DNA of 45,530 nt from an uncultured Muribaculum sp. (GCF_910583865.1 NZ_CAJTYX010000025.1:1-45530); one strand, 5' to 3'; counted from the first letter of the stretch, positions 1-8,574 are shown. Notes: generated by a model not told the origin, from the letters alone. Program-made: numbers and translations.

Positions 1-274
1 TGCCTTTCAAGATGTTGGACTCTCTGATTTATGGTTTAGCGGACAGTAATAAAAAGAAACTGCGATTGATATGTCGGTTTCCGCAGGCTTGGCAGCGAGG
101 ATTTCGCAACATGAGTTTTTAGTTTTAGAAATGAATCAGGATAGTTTGTCGACACACATTGATGTGTAAAAGAAGATTGATGTTTTAGGTTTCGAGACTG
201 TCGCGGATAATGTCGGATAAAGCCGGCTTCAATCGGGCAGCCTCTTAAGATCAGGGGTATTTAATTACCATACG

Positions 275-308
275 CCGGACCGCTCGTGAGAACGGCCCGG
301 TTTTGTTG
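275..308 (+). terminator. Probable intrinsic terminator
   Basis: Arms CCGGACCG (275-282) and CGGCCCGG (293-300) pair with one mismatch around a 10-base loop, followed by TTTTGTTGTT. It would end a plus-strand transcript entering from the left edge of the window. Confidence 0.5.
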
Positions 309-440
309 TTTGATGCTCTCTCGAACGTATGGTCGGCCTTAGCCGAGGTTACGCCACGGGTTGCTTCAGTCCGGTTGCATCGGCCGGCTGCCTCATTCGC
401 CTCATTCCCTCTTAGTCCTTGATTATTTAAAGTTATATTA

Positions 441-471
441 TTGGCGGTAGAATAGGAAATTCGTATCTTTG
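441..471 (+). promoter_or_regulatory. Promoter for the dCMP deaminase operon
   Basis: TTG at 441-443 and TATCTTTG at 464-471 are separated by 20 bases. This matches the Bacteroidetes -33/-7 consensus (TTTG or TTG, 19-21 bases, TAnnTTTG). Transcription would start near 477, giving a leader of about 40 bases before the ATG at 519. It is the only good promoter found ahead of the five-gene run to 4505. Confidence 0.75.
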
Positions 472-518
472 CACGCGTGCGGAAAATAATTGATGTATCC
501 CCGCACATGTGACGACAT

Positions 519-956
519 ATGACCGATCAGAACGGTAAGCAACACTTGCTTGACACACGCTATCTGCGAATGGCCCGGATATGGGCGGAAAATTCATATT
601 GTCGCCGCCGGCAGGTAGGCGCGCTTCTGGTAAAAGACCAGATGATAATCTCCGACGGATACAATGGCACACCGGCCGGTTTTGCCAATATATGCGAGGA
701 CGAGGACGGCACCACAAAGCCCTATGTGCTTCATGCGGAGGCTAATGCAATCACCAAAGTTGCCCGCAGCGGCAATTCCAGCGAGGGTTCCACGCTTTAC
801 ATTACAGCTTCTCCTTGTCTGGAATGCAGCAAGCTGATCATACAGGCCGGTATAAAACGGGTGGTTTTCAACGAACTGTATCGTCTCTCCGACGGTCTCG
901 ACCTGCTCAGAAACGCAGGCATAGAATGCATACATATCTCAGATATAAGTCAATAG
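519..956 (+). CDS. dCMP deaminase family protein
   Basis: This 145-residue protein belongs to the zinc-dependent cytidine/deoxycytidylate deaminase family (dCMP deaminase/ComEB branch). The family converts dCMP to dUMP in the cytoplasm, feeding thymidylate synthesis. The zinc site is complete: His72-Ala-Glu74 (LHAEANAI), with Glu74 as the proton shuttle, and Cys100/Cys103 in SPCLECSKL. The early GYNGTPAGF segment is typical of dCMP deaminases. Length is normal for the family. The ATG follows a consensus promoter by about 50 bases. It is the first gene of a co-directional run, with 52 bases before the S41 peptidase. Some family members act on other deaminated nucleotides, so the exact substrate is inferred. 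Confidence 0.9.
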   Translation: MTDQNGKQHLLDTRYLRMARIWAENSYCRRRQVGALLVKDQMIISDGYNGTPAGFANICEDEDGTTKPYVLHAEANAITKVARSGNSSEGSTLYITASPCLECSKLIIQAGIKRVVFNELYRLSDGLDLLRNAGIECIHISDISQ

Positions 957-1008
957 ATAATGATTTTGAACGTTTTTAAGGATTCCCTTTGATTCGCTAA
1001 TAGAAATA

Positions 1009-2673
1009 ATGAAACACATAAAGAAGCCAGAGGCGTGGATGCCGCTTATAATCGCTCTCGCCTTGTCGGTAGGGATTGTCGTGGGGGTGTTCCTCAACAG
1101 CCATTTCCGCTTGACTCCCGGACAGGAGAAACTCGGAGAGATACTCTCGCTCATACAAAAGGATTATGTCGATGAGGTAGACATAGATTCCCTTATCGAA
1201 CAGAGCCTTCCCGACCTGATAGCCAACCTTGATCCGCATTCCAACTACATTCCTGCCAAGGACTTGAAGGCCGTGAACGACGAGCTTGAAGGCTCGTTCA
1301 GCGGCATAGGCATATCGTTCACGATGTTTACCGATACGATAACCGTCAACGAGGTGATTCCAGGCGGCCCTTCCGAGAAGGCCGGAATCCTGCCCGGTGA
1401 CCGTATCGTCAGCATCAACGATTCCACGGTGGCCGGCATGGGCATACCGCAGACCGACATAGTGAAGCGTCTGCGCGGCATGAAGGGGAGCACCGTCAAG
1501 CTTGGTGTCCATCGTTCCACCAGCAAAAAGCCACTCACATTCGAGGTGACACGTGGCGACATACCCTTGAATTCTGTGGATGCCGCCTACATGATCGACT
1601 CCATAACCGGATATATAAAGGTGAACAAGTTCGGTCGCACCACATACGACGAATTCCTGTCTGGGCTTGCGCGCCTCACCGCCAGGGGAGCAACCAACTT
1701 TGTGGTCGACCTGCGCGGCAACGGCGGCGGCTTCCTCGACATGGCCATAATGATGGCCAACGAATTCCTCCCTGCCGGTGCTCCGATAGTGGAGACGCGC
1801 GGAAGGCACGGGGGTGAGAACACCGCAATAGCAAGCGACGGCAACGGGTCGTTCCAGAATGCCGGCCTTGTGGTGTTGCTTGACGAATACTCAGCCTCCG
1901 CCAGCGAGATTTTCGCCGGGGCCATGCAGGACAATGACCGCGCGCTGATCGTAGGGCGCCGCAGTTTCGGAAAGGGTCTCGTGCAGCGTCAGGTCACACT
2001 TCCCGACAGCAGTGCGGTGCGGCTGACCGTGCAGCGCTACTACACGCCTTCCGGACGGTGCATACAGAAAGACTACCGTCTCGGCGAACGTGGTGCCTAC
2101 GAACAGGATATCTCCAACCGCTACGAGCATGGCGAGTTCTTCGCGTCCGACAGCATCCATCTCAACACCGATGTCGAGTATCTGACTTTGGGTGGCCGCA
2201 AGGTCTACGGTGGCGGAGGCATAATGCCGGATGTGTTCGTCCCCAACGACACCGTGGGTATCTCGAGCTATTACATAAATGTTCTGAATGCCGGCCTGCT
2301 ACAAAAATTCGCGTTCCAGTATGCCGACAGGCGTCGTGCGGCCCTGTCGAAGGCTGACACCCTTGACGGGCTTCTGCGGTTGCTCCCATCCGATGAAGAG
2401 CTGCTGATGCAGTTTGTCACGTTTGCGTCGGCCAATAAGGTGCCGGCCCGCTGGTATTACATCAACATTTCGCAGCGCTTGATTGTTAACTATCTGAAAG
2501 CCTTGATTGCGAGCGACACGTTGGGCCGCGAGACATATTACCAGGTGACAAACAAGGACGACACGACCGTGCAGCGTGCGTTGCTCGAACTGAGGGAGGG
2601 GCGCGCCTCGGCCCCTGTCACCACGGGTATGGCCTCCGACGCGGATAGCGCGCAGCAGGCGTCTGTAAAATGA
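1009..2673 (+). CDS. S41 family C-terminal processing peptidase
   Basis: This 554-residue serine protease is of the CtpA/Tsp type, which cleaves the C-termini of envelope proteins. A single N-terminal membrane anchor (about residues 11-31, MPLIIALALSVGIVVG) should place it on the periplasmic side of the inner membrane. A PDZ domain covers roughly residues 90-170 (EGSFSGIGISF, IPGGPSEKAGILPGDRI). The peptidase core follows with the Ser/Lys dyad: Ser297 in SASASEIFAGAMQD and Lys322 in SFGKGLVQ, the 25-residue spacing known for Tsp. The C-terminal part beyond about residue 390 is family-specific. The cyclo-ligase gene starts 13 bases downstream, so the two are probably co-transcribed. Natural substrates are unknown. 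Confidence 0.93.
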   Translation: MKHIKKPEAWMPLIIALALSVGIVVGVFLNSHFRLTPGQEKLGEILSLIQKDYVDEVDIDSLIEQSLPDLIANLDPHSNYIPAKDLKAVNDELEGSFSGIGISFTMFTDTITVNEVIPGGPSEKAGILPGDRIVSINDSTVAGMGIPQTDIVKRLRGMKGSTVKLGVHRSTSKKPLTFEVTRGDIPLNSVDAAYMIDSITGYIKVNKFGRTTYDEFLSGLARLTARGATNFVVDLRGNGGGFLDMAIMMANEFLPAGAPIVETRGRHGGENTAIASDGNGSFQNAGLVVLLDEYSASASEIFAGAMQDNDRALIVGRRSFGKGLVQRQVTLPDSSAVRLTVQRYYTPSGRCIQKDYRLGERGAYEQDISNRYEHGEFFASDSIHLNTDVEYLTLGGRKVYGGGGIMPDVFVPNDTVGISSYYINVLNAGLLQKFAFQYADRRRAALSKADTLDGLLRLLPSDEELLMQFVTFASANKVPARWYYINISQRLIVNYLKALIASDTLGRETYYQVTNKDDTTVQRALLELREGRASAPVTTGMASDADSAQQASVK

Positions 2674-2686
2674 ACTCTGTTTGACG

Positions 2687-3238
2687 ATGAGAAAGGAAGA
2701 AATACGCAGTCGCATAAAGGCCCGTAAGGCCATTCTTACCGATGCCGAGCGTCGTAGCGCGGCAGAGGCTGTATTCTCTGTGCTGGAAAACTCCGTGGCT
2801 TTCATGATGGCCGAAAACATACTCCTCTACCATTCGCTCCCCGATGAACTGTCGACGCGCGGATTCATCGAGAAGTGGCATTCCCGCAAGAATTTCTTCC
2901 TGCCGCGCGTCAACGGGGTCAATCTCGAAGTGCTGCCCTACGACCGCAGTTCGCTCAGGCTCGGAGCGTTCCAGATCGAGGAGCCGGAGGGTGACGATGT
3001 GCGCGACATATCCTCGATAGAGCTTATCGTGGTGCCCGGTGTCGCTTACGACCGTCGCGGCAATCGCGTGGGGCGCGGCAAAGGGTATTACGACCGTATG
3101 CTCGCTTCGACACGAGCCACCAAGGTGGGTGTCGGCTACGACTTCCAGCTTGTCGACGACATCGACGCCGATCCCCACGATGTGACGATGGATCTTGTAG
3201 TGACCGAGCATGAGGTGGTCCGCGTGCGTCGTCGTTGA
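2687..3238 (+). CDS. 5-formyltetrahydrofolate cyclo-ligase
   Basis: This 183-residue cytoplasmic enzyme converts 5-formyl-THF and ATP to 5,10-methenyl-THF, returning the storage folate to the one-carbon pool. The family signature is clear near residues 115-140: VVPGVAYDRRGNRVGRG followed by KGYYDRML, the ATP-binding glycine-rich loop. The N-terminal basic helix (MRKEEIRSRIKARKAIL) is also typical. I chose the ATG at 2687; a TTG six bases upstream (2681) is in frame but less likely. It begins just after the S41 peptidase stop and is followed closely by the DUF542-like gene. Confidence 0.92.
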   Translation: MRKEEIRSRIKARKAILTDAERRSAAEAVFSVLENSVAFMMAENILLYHSLPDELSTRGFIEKWHSRKNFFLPRVNGVNLEVLPYDRSSLRLGAFQIEEPEGDDVRDISSIELIVVPGVAYDRRGNRVGRGKGYYDRMLASTRATKVGVGYDFQLVDDIDADPHDVTMDLVVTEHEVVRVRRR

Positions 3239-3264
3239 GCAGCCAATCACTCTATTACCATATA

Positions 3265-3966
3265 ATGACCCTTATACGAAAAAACACGTCGCTTGGGACT
3301 GTCATACTCCAGGAACCGTCGGTGATACCTGTCGTAAACCGTTTCGGCATACGGCTCGGTGTCAACAATGCTACAGTAGAGCGGATTTGCGTGCACTATT
3401 CGCTTGACTGCGACTTCGTGCTCGCAATTCTCAACACGTTTGTCAACGAAGGCTATTTTCCCGAGAACCTGCTTAAGAGCTGCGGACGCCATGAGGTGGC
3501 CGGCTATCTCGCCAAGGCCGACAATGACTGTCGCCTCACGCTCATACCCAACGTCCGCGCGCATTTCGCGCGTCTGATGGCTACCGTCGGGGACGACAGC
3601 AACATGCCGATGATCCATGCCATGGCGCAGAAGGCGCTTGCTTCGCTCGACGCAGCCATTGACCGGGACCTGTCCGATGTGCTCCCGGCGGTGATGCGGG
3701 ATGATGCTTCACGCGAATCGTGCCGTATAGCGGCATCCGGTTTGGAGGCAATGCGCGACTGCTGGGGCGAGATCGCCGACTTGCGCGGGATGCTCGTCAA
3801 TCTTGTAAACGGCACTATGGACCGTAATCTGCTCTATGCCGTGATTGTCGCGGTCGGAGCGCTTGAAAACGACCTTTATAATAACAACCGCCTGCGTAGC
3901 CGTATCTTGTTGCCGTTGCTCGGGGGCGATGCTGATGCGGCTGCTGGCTATACGGACATGCCATGA
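3265..3966 (+). CDS. DUF542 (ScdA-N)-like, degenerate hemerythrin-like protein
   Basis: This protein of about 233 residues has weak but recognisable similarity to iron-centre repair proteins of the ScdA/YtfE type. Residues 8-58 (SLGTVILQEPSVIPVVNRFG, then ATVERICVHYSLDCDFVLAI) resemble the DUF542/ScdA-N domain, but the Cys-Cys pair of YtfE is absent (GIRLGVNN instead). The helical remainder (LIPNVRAHFARLM onward) is in the place of the hemerythrin domain, but most iron-ligand His and Glu residues are not apparent. The ATG at 3265 is preferred; a TTG at 3235 overlapping the previous stop is possible. Its stop overlaps the LuxR-type start (ATGA at 3963), so the two are likely translationally coupled. 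A role in redox or nitric oxide sensing is inference only. Confidence 0.5.
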   Translation: MTLIRKNTSLGTVILQEPSVIPVVNRFGIRLGVNNATVERICVHYSLDCDFVLAILNTFVNEGYFPENLLKSCGRHEVAGYLAKADNDCRLTLIPNVRAHFARLMATVGDDSNMPMIHAMAQKALASLDAAIDRDLSDVLPAVMRDDASRESCRIAASGLEAMRDCWGEIADLRGMLVNLVNGTMDRNLLYAVIVAVGALENDLYNNNRLRSRILLPLLGGDADAAAGYTDMP

Positions 3967-4505
3967 GACTCGTGATAGTGACCGTCGATACCGCGCGTGC
4001 CATAGGTCTGCGATGGATTGCCGAAAGATACTTCGACATGGATGCCTGTATCGTGTCGCCCTGCGAGTCGGCTACTGTAGACCTTGACGAGGCCGAGACT
4101 CCCGCCACGATATATATGGCCGATGCCGAGGTGTGCTGTTCTATGTCGGATTTCTTTATCCCGCGCCGTTCGCGCACTATAGTCGTGGGCGCTCTTCCGG
4201 GCATGTTGCGTATGGGGCGTAGCGAAGGTGACATAGTGGAGGAGATGAGGCGCCGTCTCGAAAGTATGAGCGCGATTACATCCGAGCAGAGCATGCCCGG
4301 ACTTTCCCAACGCGAGGTCGAGGTGCTGCGTCATGTCGCCCTCGGCCATATAAACAAGGAGATTGCCGATGCATTGGGCATAAGTATAAATACGGTGCTG
4401 TCGCATCGCAAGAATATAACCTCAAAGCTTGGCATCCGCTCGGCGTCCGGATTGAGTGTATATGCCATGATGAACGGCTACCTCTCTCCGTCAGAGTTGC
4501 ATTGA
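3963..4505 (+). CDS. LuxR-type HTH response-regulator-like protein
   Basis: This 180-residue protein ends in a clear LuxR/NarL helix-turn-helix (residues about 115-175: LSQREVEVLRHVALGHINKE, then IADALGISINTVLSHRKNI). The N-terminal 105 residues have the size and beta-alpha pattern of a receiver domain. Asp54 lies at the end of the likely third strand (TIYMAD), but the usual acidic pair near residue 9 is a single Asp and the conserved Lys of the fifth strand is not seen. It may be a pseudo-receiver not controlled by a histidine kinase. The start overlaps the preceding stop by four bases (ATGA). It is the last gene of the run and a likely DNA-binding partner of the upstream protein. Confidence 0.8.
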   Translation: MRLVIVTVDTARAIGLRWIAERYFDMDACIVSPCESATVDLDEAETPATIYMADAEVCCSMSDFFIPRRSRTIVVGALPGMLRMGRSEGDIVEEMRRRLESMSAITSEQSMPGLSQREVEVLRHVALGHINKEIADALGISINTVLSHRKNITSKLGIRSASGLSVYAMMNGYLSPSELH

Positions 4506-4510
4506 ATTTA

Positions 4511-4673
4511 AGAGCCTGTTCAAATTTATATGATACGTATTTTGAGAGAGATTGTCGAATAGATTTTTGTTTGAGATGAGGGAGCGTAGCCGTAGCTACG
4601 TGACCGAAGAACAAATAAAAATATAACGATAATATCCTCAAAAGCAAAGTAATATGAATTTTGAACAGGCTCT
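4511..4673. repeat. 163-bp hairpin repeat element, copy A
   Basis: A long imperfect inverted repeat. The ends are AGAGCCTGTTCAAA (4511-4524) and its near-complement finishing GAACAGGCTCT (4663-4673), and the arms continue to pair inward (TTTTGAGAGAG on the left against TTTTGAGGATA in the complement of the right). The exact centre, 4586-4599, is GTAGCCGTAGCTAC inside GGAGCGTAGCCGTAGCTACG. A second element with the same core is at 20701-20791. It has no coding capacity and looks like a MITE or other chromosomal hairpin repeat between two convergent genes. Confidence 0.75.
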
Positions 4674-4674
4674 A

Positions 4675-4698
4675 AGAAGTTGTTTTTAAACAACCTCT
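4675..4698. repeat. Short palindromic repeat, copy 1
   Basis: Arms AGAAGTTGTTT (4675-4685) and AAACAACCTCT (4688-4698) pair with one mismatch around TT. It is one of four copies in the window (others at 34846-34869, 36976-37005 and 45109-45136). It abuts the right end of the 163-bp hairpin element and lies 5 bases from the stop of the minus-strand polyprenyl synthetase, so it may serve as that gene's 3' hairpin. Confidence 0.8.
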
Positions 4699-4703
4699 AA
4701 CTC

Positions 4704-5681
4704 CTAATATGTGCGGTGGATTATGTAGTCAAAGATTGCCATGAATGCCGTGCGCGTCTCTGATTCCGGAAACGCCGAGATGATTTCTTCGGCACGGTCA
4801 CGAAGTTCACGCATGCGCGAGTAGGCGTAGTCGATGCCTCCGGCTTCTTTGGCGTAGCGGATGAGTCGTTCGATATCTTCGGTATCCAGTTCGTCGCGAC
4901 GCACGATTTCGTTCATGGCATCGCATTCTTCCATGTCCGTTCGCGACAATGCGTAGAGCAGGGGAAGTGTCACTTTTCCCTCACGCAGGTCGTTGCCTGT
5001 GGGTTTCCCTATTCCGGTCCCGTCCGAGAAGTAATCGAAGATGTCGTCGCGTATCTGGAATGCCAGTCCGATCAGTCGCCCGAATTGCTCAAGCCGTTCG
5101 GCATCCTCTTGAGGAGCGTCCGTTGCGAGCGCACCCATCTTTACGCATGCCACAAAGAGCGACGCCGTCTTGTTGTCGATCACATCCATGTAGGCGCTCT
5201 CGTCGAGATAGTGGTTGCGGGCCTTGTCGATCTGGTCGATTTCGCCGAGCGACAGCTGCCTGCCCAGTGCGCCTATTGTGGCCGCTATGTCGAGGTTTTT
5301 CGTGAGAAGCGCCTCATGGAGGGCCATGCTTACGAAGAAGTCGCCTACGAGCACGGCGATATGGTTGTCCCACACGGTGTTGATGGTGGGCATTCCACGC
5401 CGCAGGTGTGTGTCATCCACCACATCGTCGTGAATCAGCGATGCGTTATGGAGCATTTCGATGGCTGCGGCTCCATGCATCGCGGTGGAATTGATGCCGC
5501 CGAACATTTTGGCGCTCAACAGCACCATCACCGGGCGTATCTGCTTCCCTTTTGTGGCGAGATAAGTCGTAACTATCTCGTTCATGAGGGGGTTGGAGGT
5601 GTGGAGCGCATCTCGCATGCGCTTGTTCAGTTCGTCCAACTCGGGAGCGATAGTGTGGAGTATGTCTTGAAATGCGGTCAT
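4704..5681 (-). CDS. Polyprenyl synthetase family protein
   Basis: This 325-residue trans-isoprenyl diphosphate synthase joins isopentenyl diphosphate units into a linear all-trans chain, probably the menaquinone side chain. Both Asp-rich motifs are present: DDVVDD at residues 85-90 (LIHDDVVDDTHLRRG) and DDIFD at 212-216 (FQIRDDIFDYF). Early residues GKQIRP (45-50) form the IPP-binding part. The residue five before the first motif is Ala80, a small residue consistent with a long-chain product. It is transcribed alone, convergent with the LuxR-type gene. A TAATTTTG box (minus strand, 5699-5706) lies about 18 bases upstream of the start. Product length cannot be read from sequence. Confidence 0.93.
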   Translation of the reverse strand: MTAFQDILHTIAPELDELNKRMRDALHTSNPLMNEIVTTYLATKGKQIRPVMVLLSAKMFGGINSTAMHGAAAIEMLHNASLIHDDVVDDTHLRRGMPTINTVWDNHIAVLVGDFFVSMALHEALLTKNLDIAATIGALGRQLSLGEIDQIDKARNHYLDESAYMDVIDNKTASLFVACVKMGALATDAPQEDAERLEQFGRLIGLAFQIRDDIFDYFSDGTGIGKPTGNDLREGKVTLPLLYALSRTDMEECDAMNEIVRRDELDTEDIERLIRYAKEAGGIDYAYSRMRELRDRAEEIISAFPESETRTAFMAIFDYIIHRTY

Positions 5682-5698
5682 TCAGGCGAATTGTGGTG

Positions 5699-5706
5699 CA
5701 AAATTA
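5699..5706 (-). promoter_or_regulatory. Candidate -7 box for polyprenyl synthetase
   Basis: TAATTTTG on the minus strand matches TAnnTTTG. I see no convincing -33 TTTG at the normal spacing. The ATG is at 5681, so the leader would be about a dozen bases. Confidence 0.45.
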
Positions 5707-5775
5707 GTAAAAGTCTCAAATTCTTTATACTTTTATCGGCAAATATTGAACCGATAAATGTAAATACTCCCGTCT

Positions 5776-8556
5776 ATGACTGACAAGAAACTGTTTCTCC
5801 TCGATGCTTATGCGCTGATATACCGTGCATACTATGCTCTCATACGTGCTCCGCGCCTTACATCCCAGGGTATGAACACTTCGGCCATATTCGGCTTTGT
5901 CAATACTCTCGAGGAGGTGCTTAAGAAGGAAGCGCCGACCCATATGGCGGTATGCTTCGATCCTTCCGGCCCTACGTTCCGCCACGAGATGTATCCGGAG
6001 TATAAGGCGCAGCGCGAGAAACAGCCGGAGGACATCAGCCGTGCCGTGCCGTATATCAAGGAAATAATCCGCGCCTATGGCATACCGTTGATAGAAGTCC
6101 CGGGCTATGAGGCCGACGATGTGATAGGGACGTTGTCGCGTCTGGCCGAGCGGGAGGGATACACCACTTTCATGATGACACCCGACAAGGACTACGGTCA
6201 GCTCGTCACCGACCGGGTGTTTATGTACAAGCCCTCCGTGCGAGGTTCCGAGATTGAGATTCGCGGCCCTAAGGAGGTATGCGAGAAGTATGGCATAAGC
6301 TCTCCACGTCAGGTGATTGATATGCTGGCACTGGAGGGCGATGCTGTCGACAATATCCCGGGCTGTCCCGGCATCGGTGAAAAGACTGCAAGCCGCCTTA
6401 TCGCGGAGTGGGGGAGCGTGGAAAACCTGCTCGACCATACAGATGAGCTTAAAGGTGCCATGCAGAGGCGTATCGTCGACAATGCCGGGCAGATACGTTT
6501 CTCCAAGCTGCTTGCTACCATAAAAACCGATGTACCGGTGGGTATCGACATCGATGGCCTGCGTCGGGGTGAGCCTGACAACGCCGGGCTTGCAGCCATA
6601 TATGGCGAGCTGGAATTCCGCACATTTATCAAACGGCTCGGCATTCAGGAGGCTCCGCATGGCGATGCCCCGTCGGTCAGGACGTCTGCCGCCGCCGACG
6701 GCATGGGTTCTCTTTTCGACCTGCCGCAGCCGGAAGTCTCGTCCCTGGCGTCTGATGTGGCCCGTTTCGACGAGGGCAGCACTCGTTACCGCACCTTGGT
6801 CTCTGTCGACGAGGTCAGGGAGTTTGTCGCGTCGGTAGCCGGCGTGTCGGAGATAGGTGTGGCGTCATATTCAGTAGGGGAGTGCGACATGACTTCGAGA
6901 TGGCATGGAATCGCCGTTTCTGTTGGCGAGGGCGATGCTGCGTATGTTGGGCTGCCTAATGAGGCTGCCGGGCGTGCGGAGATAGTGAAGGCACTCGCTC
7001 CTCTGTTCTCCAATCCCGGAACAATGGTTGTTAGTCACGACGTGAAGCGTGAGATGATGCTCCTGCGCCGGGAGGGCGTGGACTTTTCCGCGCCTTATTT
7101 CGACACCGGAGTGGCCCACTATCTCATAGAGCCGGAGATGAATCATGCACTGCCACGTGTGGCAGCGGCGTTCATCTCCTACCATACGCTTGATTACGAC
7201 GAAGGAGCGCGTCTGGTGAAGAAAGGCGAGCCGATTCCCTCCGGCGAGGAGGCGCGTCGCATGTGTGAGGTGGCAGATGTCACCCTGCGTCTCCACAAGC
7301 CGCTTCTCGACAAGATTGATGCCGAAGGGTTGCGCCCTCTGCTCGACGACATAGAGTTCCCGCTGATAATGGTGCTTGCCGGCATGGAATGGACAGGCGT
7401 GCGCATAGACGTGCATGCGCTTGCCGAGCTTCAACGGCGGTTCAGCTCACAGTTGCGCTCGATGGAGGAAGAGGCCTACAGGTTGGCCGGCACGACGTTC
7501 AACATCGCATCGCCGTCGCAGGTGGGCGAGGTGCTGTTCGGACGCCTTCAGCTCGACCCCAAGGCCAAGCGCACGAAGAAGGGTGGATACTCCACCACCG
7601 AGGAGATTCTCGACAAGTACCGCGACGCACATCCGCTCGTGGGTCTCATACTTGATATCCGTGGTCTGCGTAAGCTCTTGACCACTTATATCGAGGCTCT
7701 TCCTGCTATGATCAATCCGGCAACGGGAAAGATACATACGACGTACAACCAGACTGTCACGGCCACCGGACGAATATCCTCAGCCAACCCGAATCTACAG
7801 AACATACCCATACGCACCGACAATGGCCGTGAGATACGTCGCGCGTTCATCGCCGATCCGGGATGCGTGTTCATGAGTGCCGACTATTCGCAGATCGAGT
7901 TGCGTGTCATCGCTGACATTTCCGGCGACAAGGACATGATCGAGGCGTTCGTGAGCAACACCGACATCCATCAGGCCACTGCCGCCAGGATTTATCATGA
8001 AAGCCTCGACAGCGTCACCCCGGAGCAGCGCGCCAAGGCCAAGACTGCCAATTTCGGCATCATATACGGAATATCGGCTTTCGGGTTGGCACAGCGCCTG
8101 CGCATACCGCGCTATGAGGCAAAGGAGCTTATCGACGGGTATTTCCGCACCTACCCGCACATCAAGGAATACATCTCGGATGCCATAGAAAAGGCCAAGT
8201 CGCAAGGCTATGTGACCACGATAATGGGTCGCAAGCGCATGCTGCCGGACATAAATTCCGCCAACGCCGTGGTGCGCGGATATGCCGAGCGCAACGCCGT
8301 CAACGCCCCCATCCAGGGCTCTGCCGCCGATATAATCAAGGTGGCGATGGTGCGTGTCGACCGCCATTTCAAGGAGCGCGGGCTGCGGTCGAGGATGATA
8401 ATGCAGGTACATGACGAACTGATATTCAACGTTGTCCCTGACGAGCTTCCTGTAGTGCAGGAGATAGTCACCGCCGACATGACCGGCGCATATCTGGGCA
8501 AAGTGCCCTTCATCGTCAGCTCCGGCGTAGGACAAAACTGGCTCGAAGCTCATTGA
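5776..8556 (+). CDS. polA: DNA polymerase I
   Basis: This 926-residue enzyme for Okazaki-fragment maturation and repair synthesis has the standard three-part layout. Residues 1-290 are the 5'-3' flap nuclease (YRAYYALIRAPRLTSQG, GYEADDVIGT, MMTPDKDYGQL, GIGEKTA). Residues about 340-540 occupy the place of the 3'-5' exonuclease. The polymerase domain follows with motif A (SADYSQIELRVIAD), motif B (RAKAKTANFGIIYG) and motif C (MQVHDELIF). The proofreading domain looks inactive. Where active enzymes have DTET, this one has ASYS (363-366); the second-motif Asp is Glu426; and the third-motif Asp position is Pro460. The start is set by the N-terminal MTDKKLFLLDAYALIYRAY, which is conserved in the family. 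Confidence 0.96.
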   Translation: MTDKKLFLLDAYALIYRAYYALIRAPRLTSQGMNTSAIFGFVNTLEEVLKKEAPTHMAVCFDPSGPTFRHEMYPEYKAQREKQPEDISRAVPYIKEIIRAYGIPLIEVPGYEADDVIGTLSRLAEREGYTTFMMTPDKDYGQLVTDRVFMYKPSVRGSEIEIRGPKEVCEKYGISSPRQVIDMLALEGDAVDNIPGCPGIGEKTASRLIAEWGSVENLLDHTDELKGAMQRRIVDNAGQIRFSKLLATIKTDVPVGIDIDGLRRGEPDNAGLAAIYGELEFRTFIKRLGIQEAPHGDAPSVRTSAAADGMGSLFDLPQPEVSSLASDVARFDEGSTRYRTLVSVDEVREFVASVAGVSEIGVASYSVGECDMTSRWHGIAVSVGEGDAAYVGLPNEAAGRAEIVKALAPLFSNPGTMVVSHDVKREMMLLRREGVDFSAPYFDTGVAHYLIEPEMNHALPRVAAAFISYHTLDYDEGARLVKKGEPIPSGEEARRMCEVADVTLRLHKPLLDKIDAEGLRPLLDDIEFPLIMVLAGMEWTGVRIDVHALAELQRRFSSQLRSMEEEAYRLAGTTFNIASPSQVGEVLFGRLQLDPKAKRTKKGGYSTTEEILDKYRDAHPLVGLILDIRGLRKLLTTYIEALPAMINPATGKIHTTYNQTVTATGRISSANPNLQNIPIRTDNGREIRRAFIADPGCVFMSADYSQIELRVIADISGDKDMIEAFVSNTDIHQATAARIYHESLDSVTPEQRAKAKTANFGIIYGISAFGLAQRLRIPRYEAKELIDGYFRTYPHIKEYISDAIEKAKSQGYVTTIMGRKRMLPDINSANAVVRGYAERNAVNAPIQGSAADIIKVAMVRVDRHFKERGLRSRMIMQVHDELIFNVVPDELPVVQEIVTADMTGAYLGKVPFIVSSGVGQNWLEAH

Positions 8557-8574
8557 TCCAAACAGGTGATAAGC

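Larger units (their letters stand above)
1..518. other. Intergenic region at window start
   Basis: No complete gene is visible in these 518 bases. An open frame runs from the window edge (base 3) to a TAG at 120-122 on the plus strand (40 codons, ending QAWQRGFRNMSF). It could be the tail of a gene that starts outside the window, but it is short enough to occur by chance and I do not recognise it. The rest holds a plus-strand terminator hairpin at 275-308 and the promoter of the first gene at 441-471. Confidence 0.4.

Noticed and set aside
251..508. 85-codon minus-strand frame near the window start
   Set aside because: No recognised motif; it covers the promoter and terminator of other transcripts.
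997..1809. 270-codon frame opposite the S41 peptidase
   Set aside because: Antisense shadow; the peptidase motifs lie on the plus strand.
4511..4673. Complete insertion sequence
   Set aside because: The element has terminal inverted repeats but only 163 bp and no transposase frame; at most a non-autonomous element.
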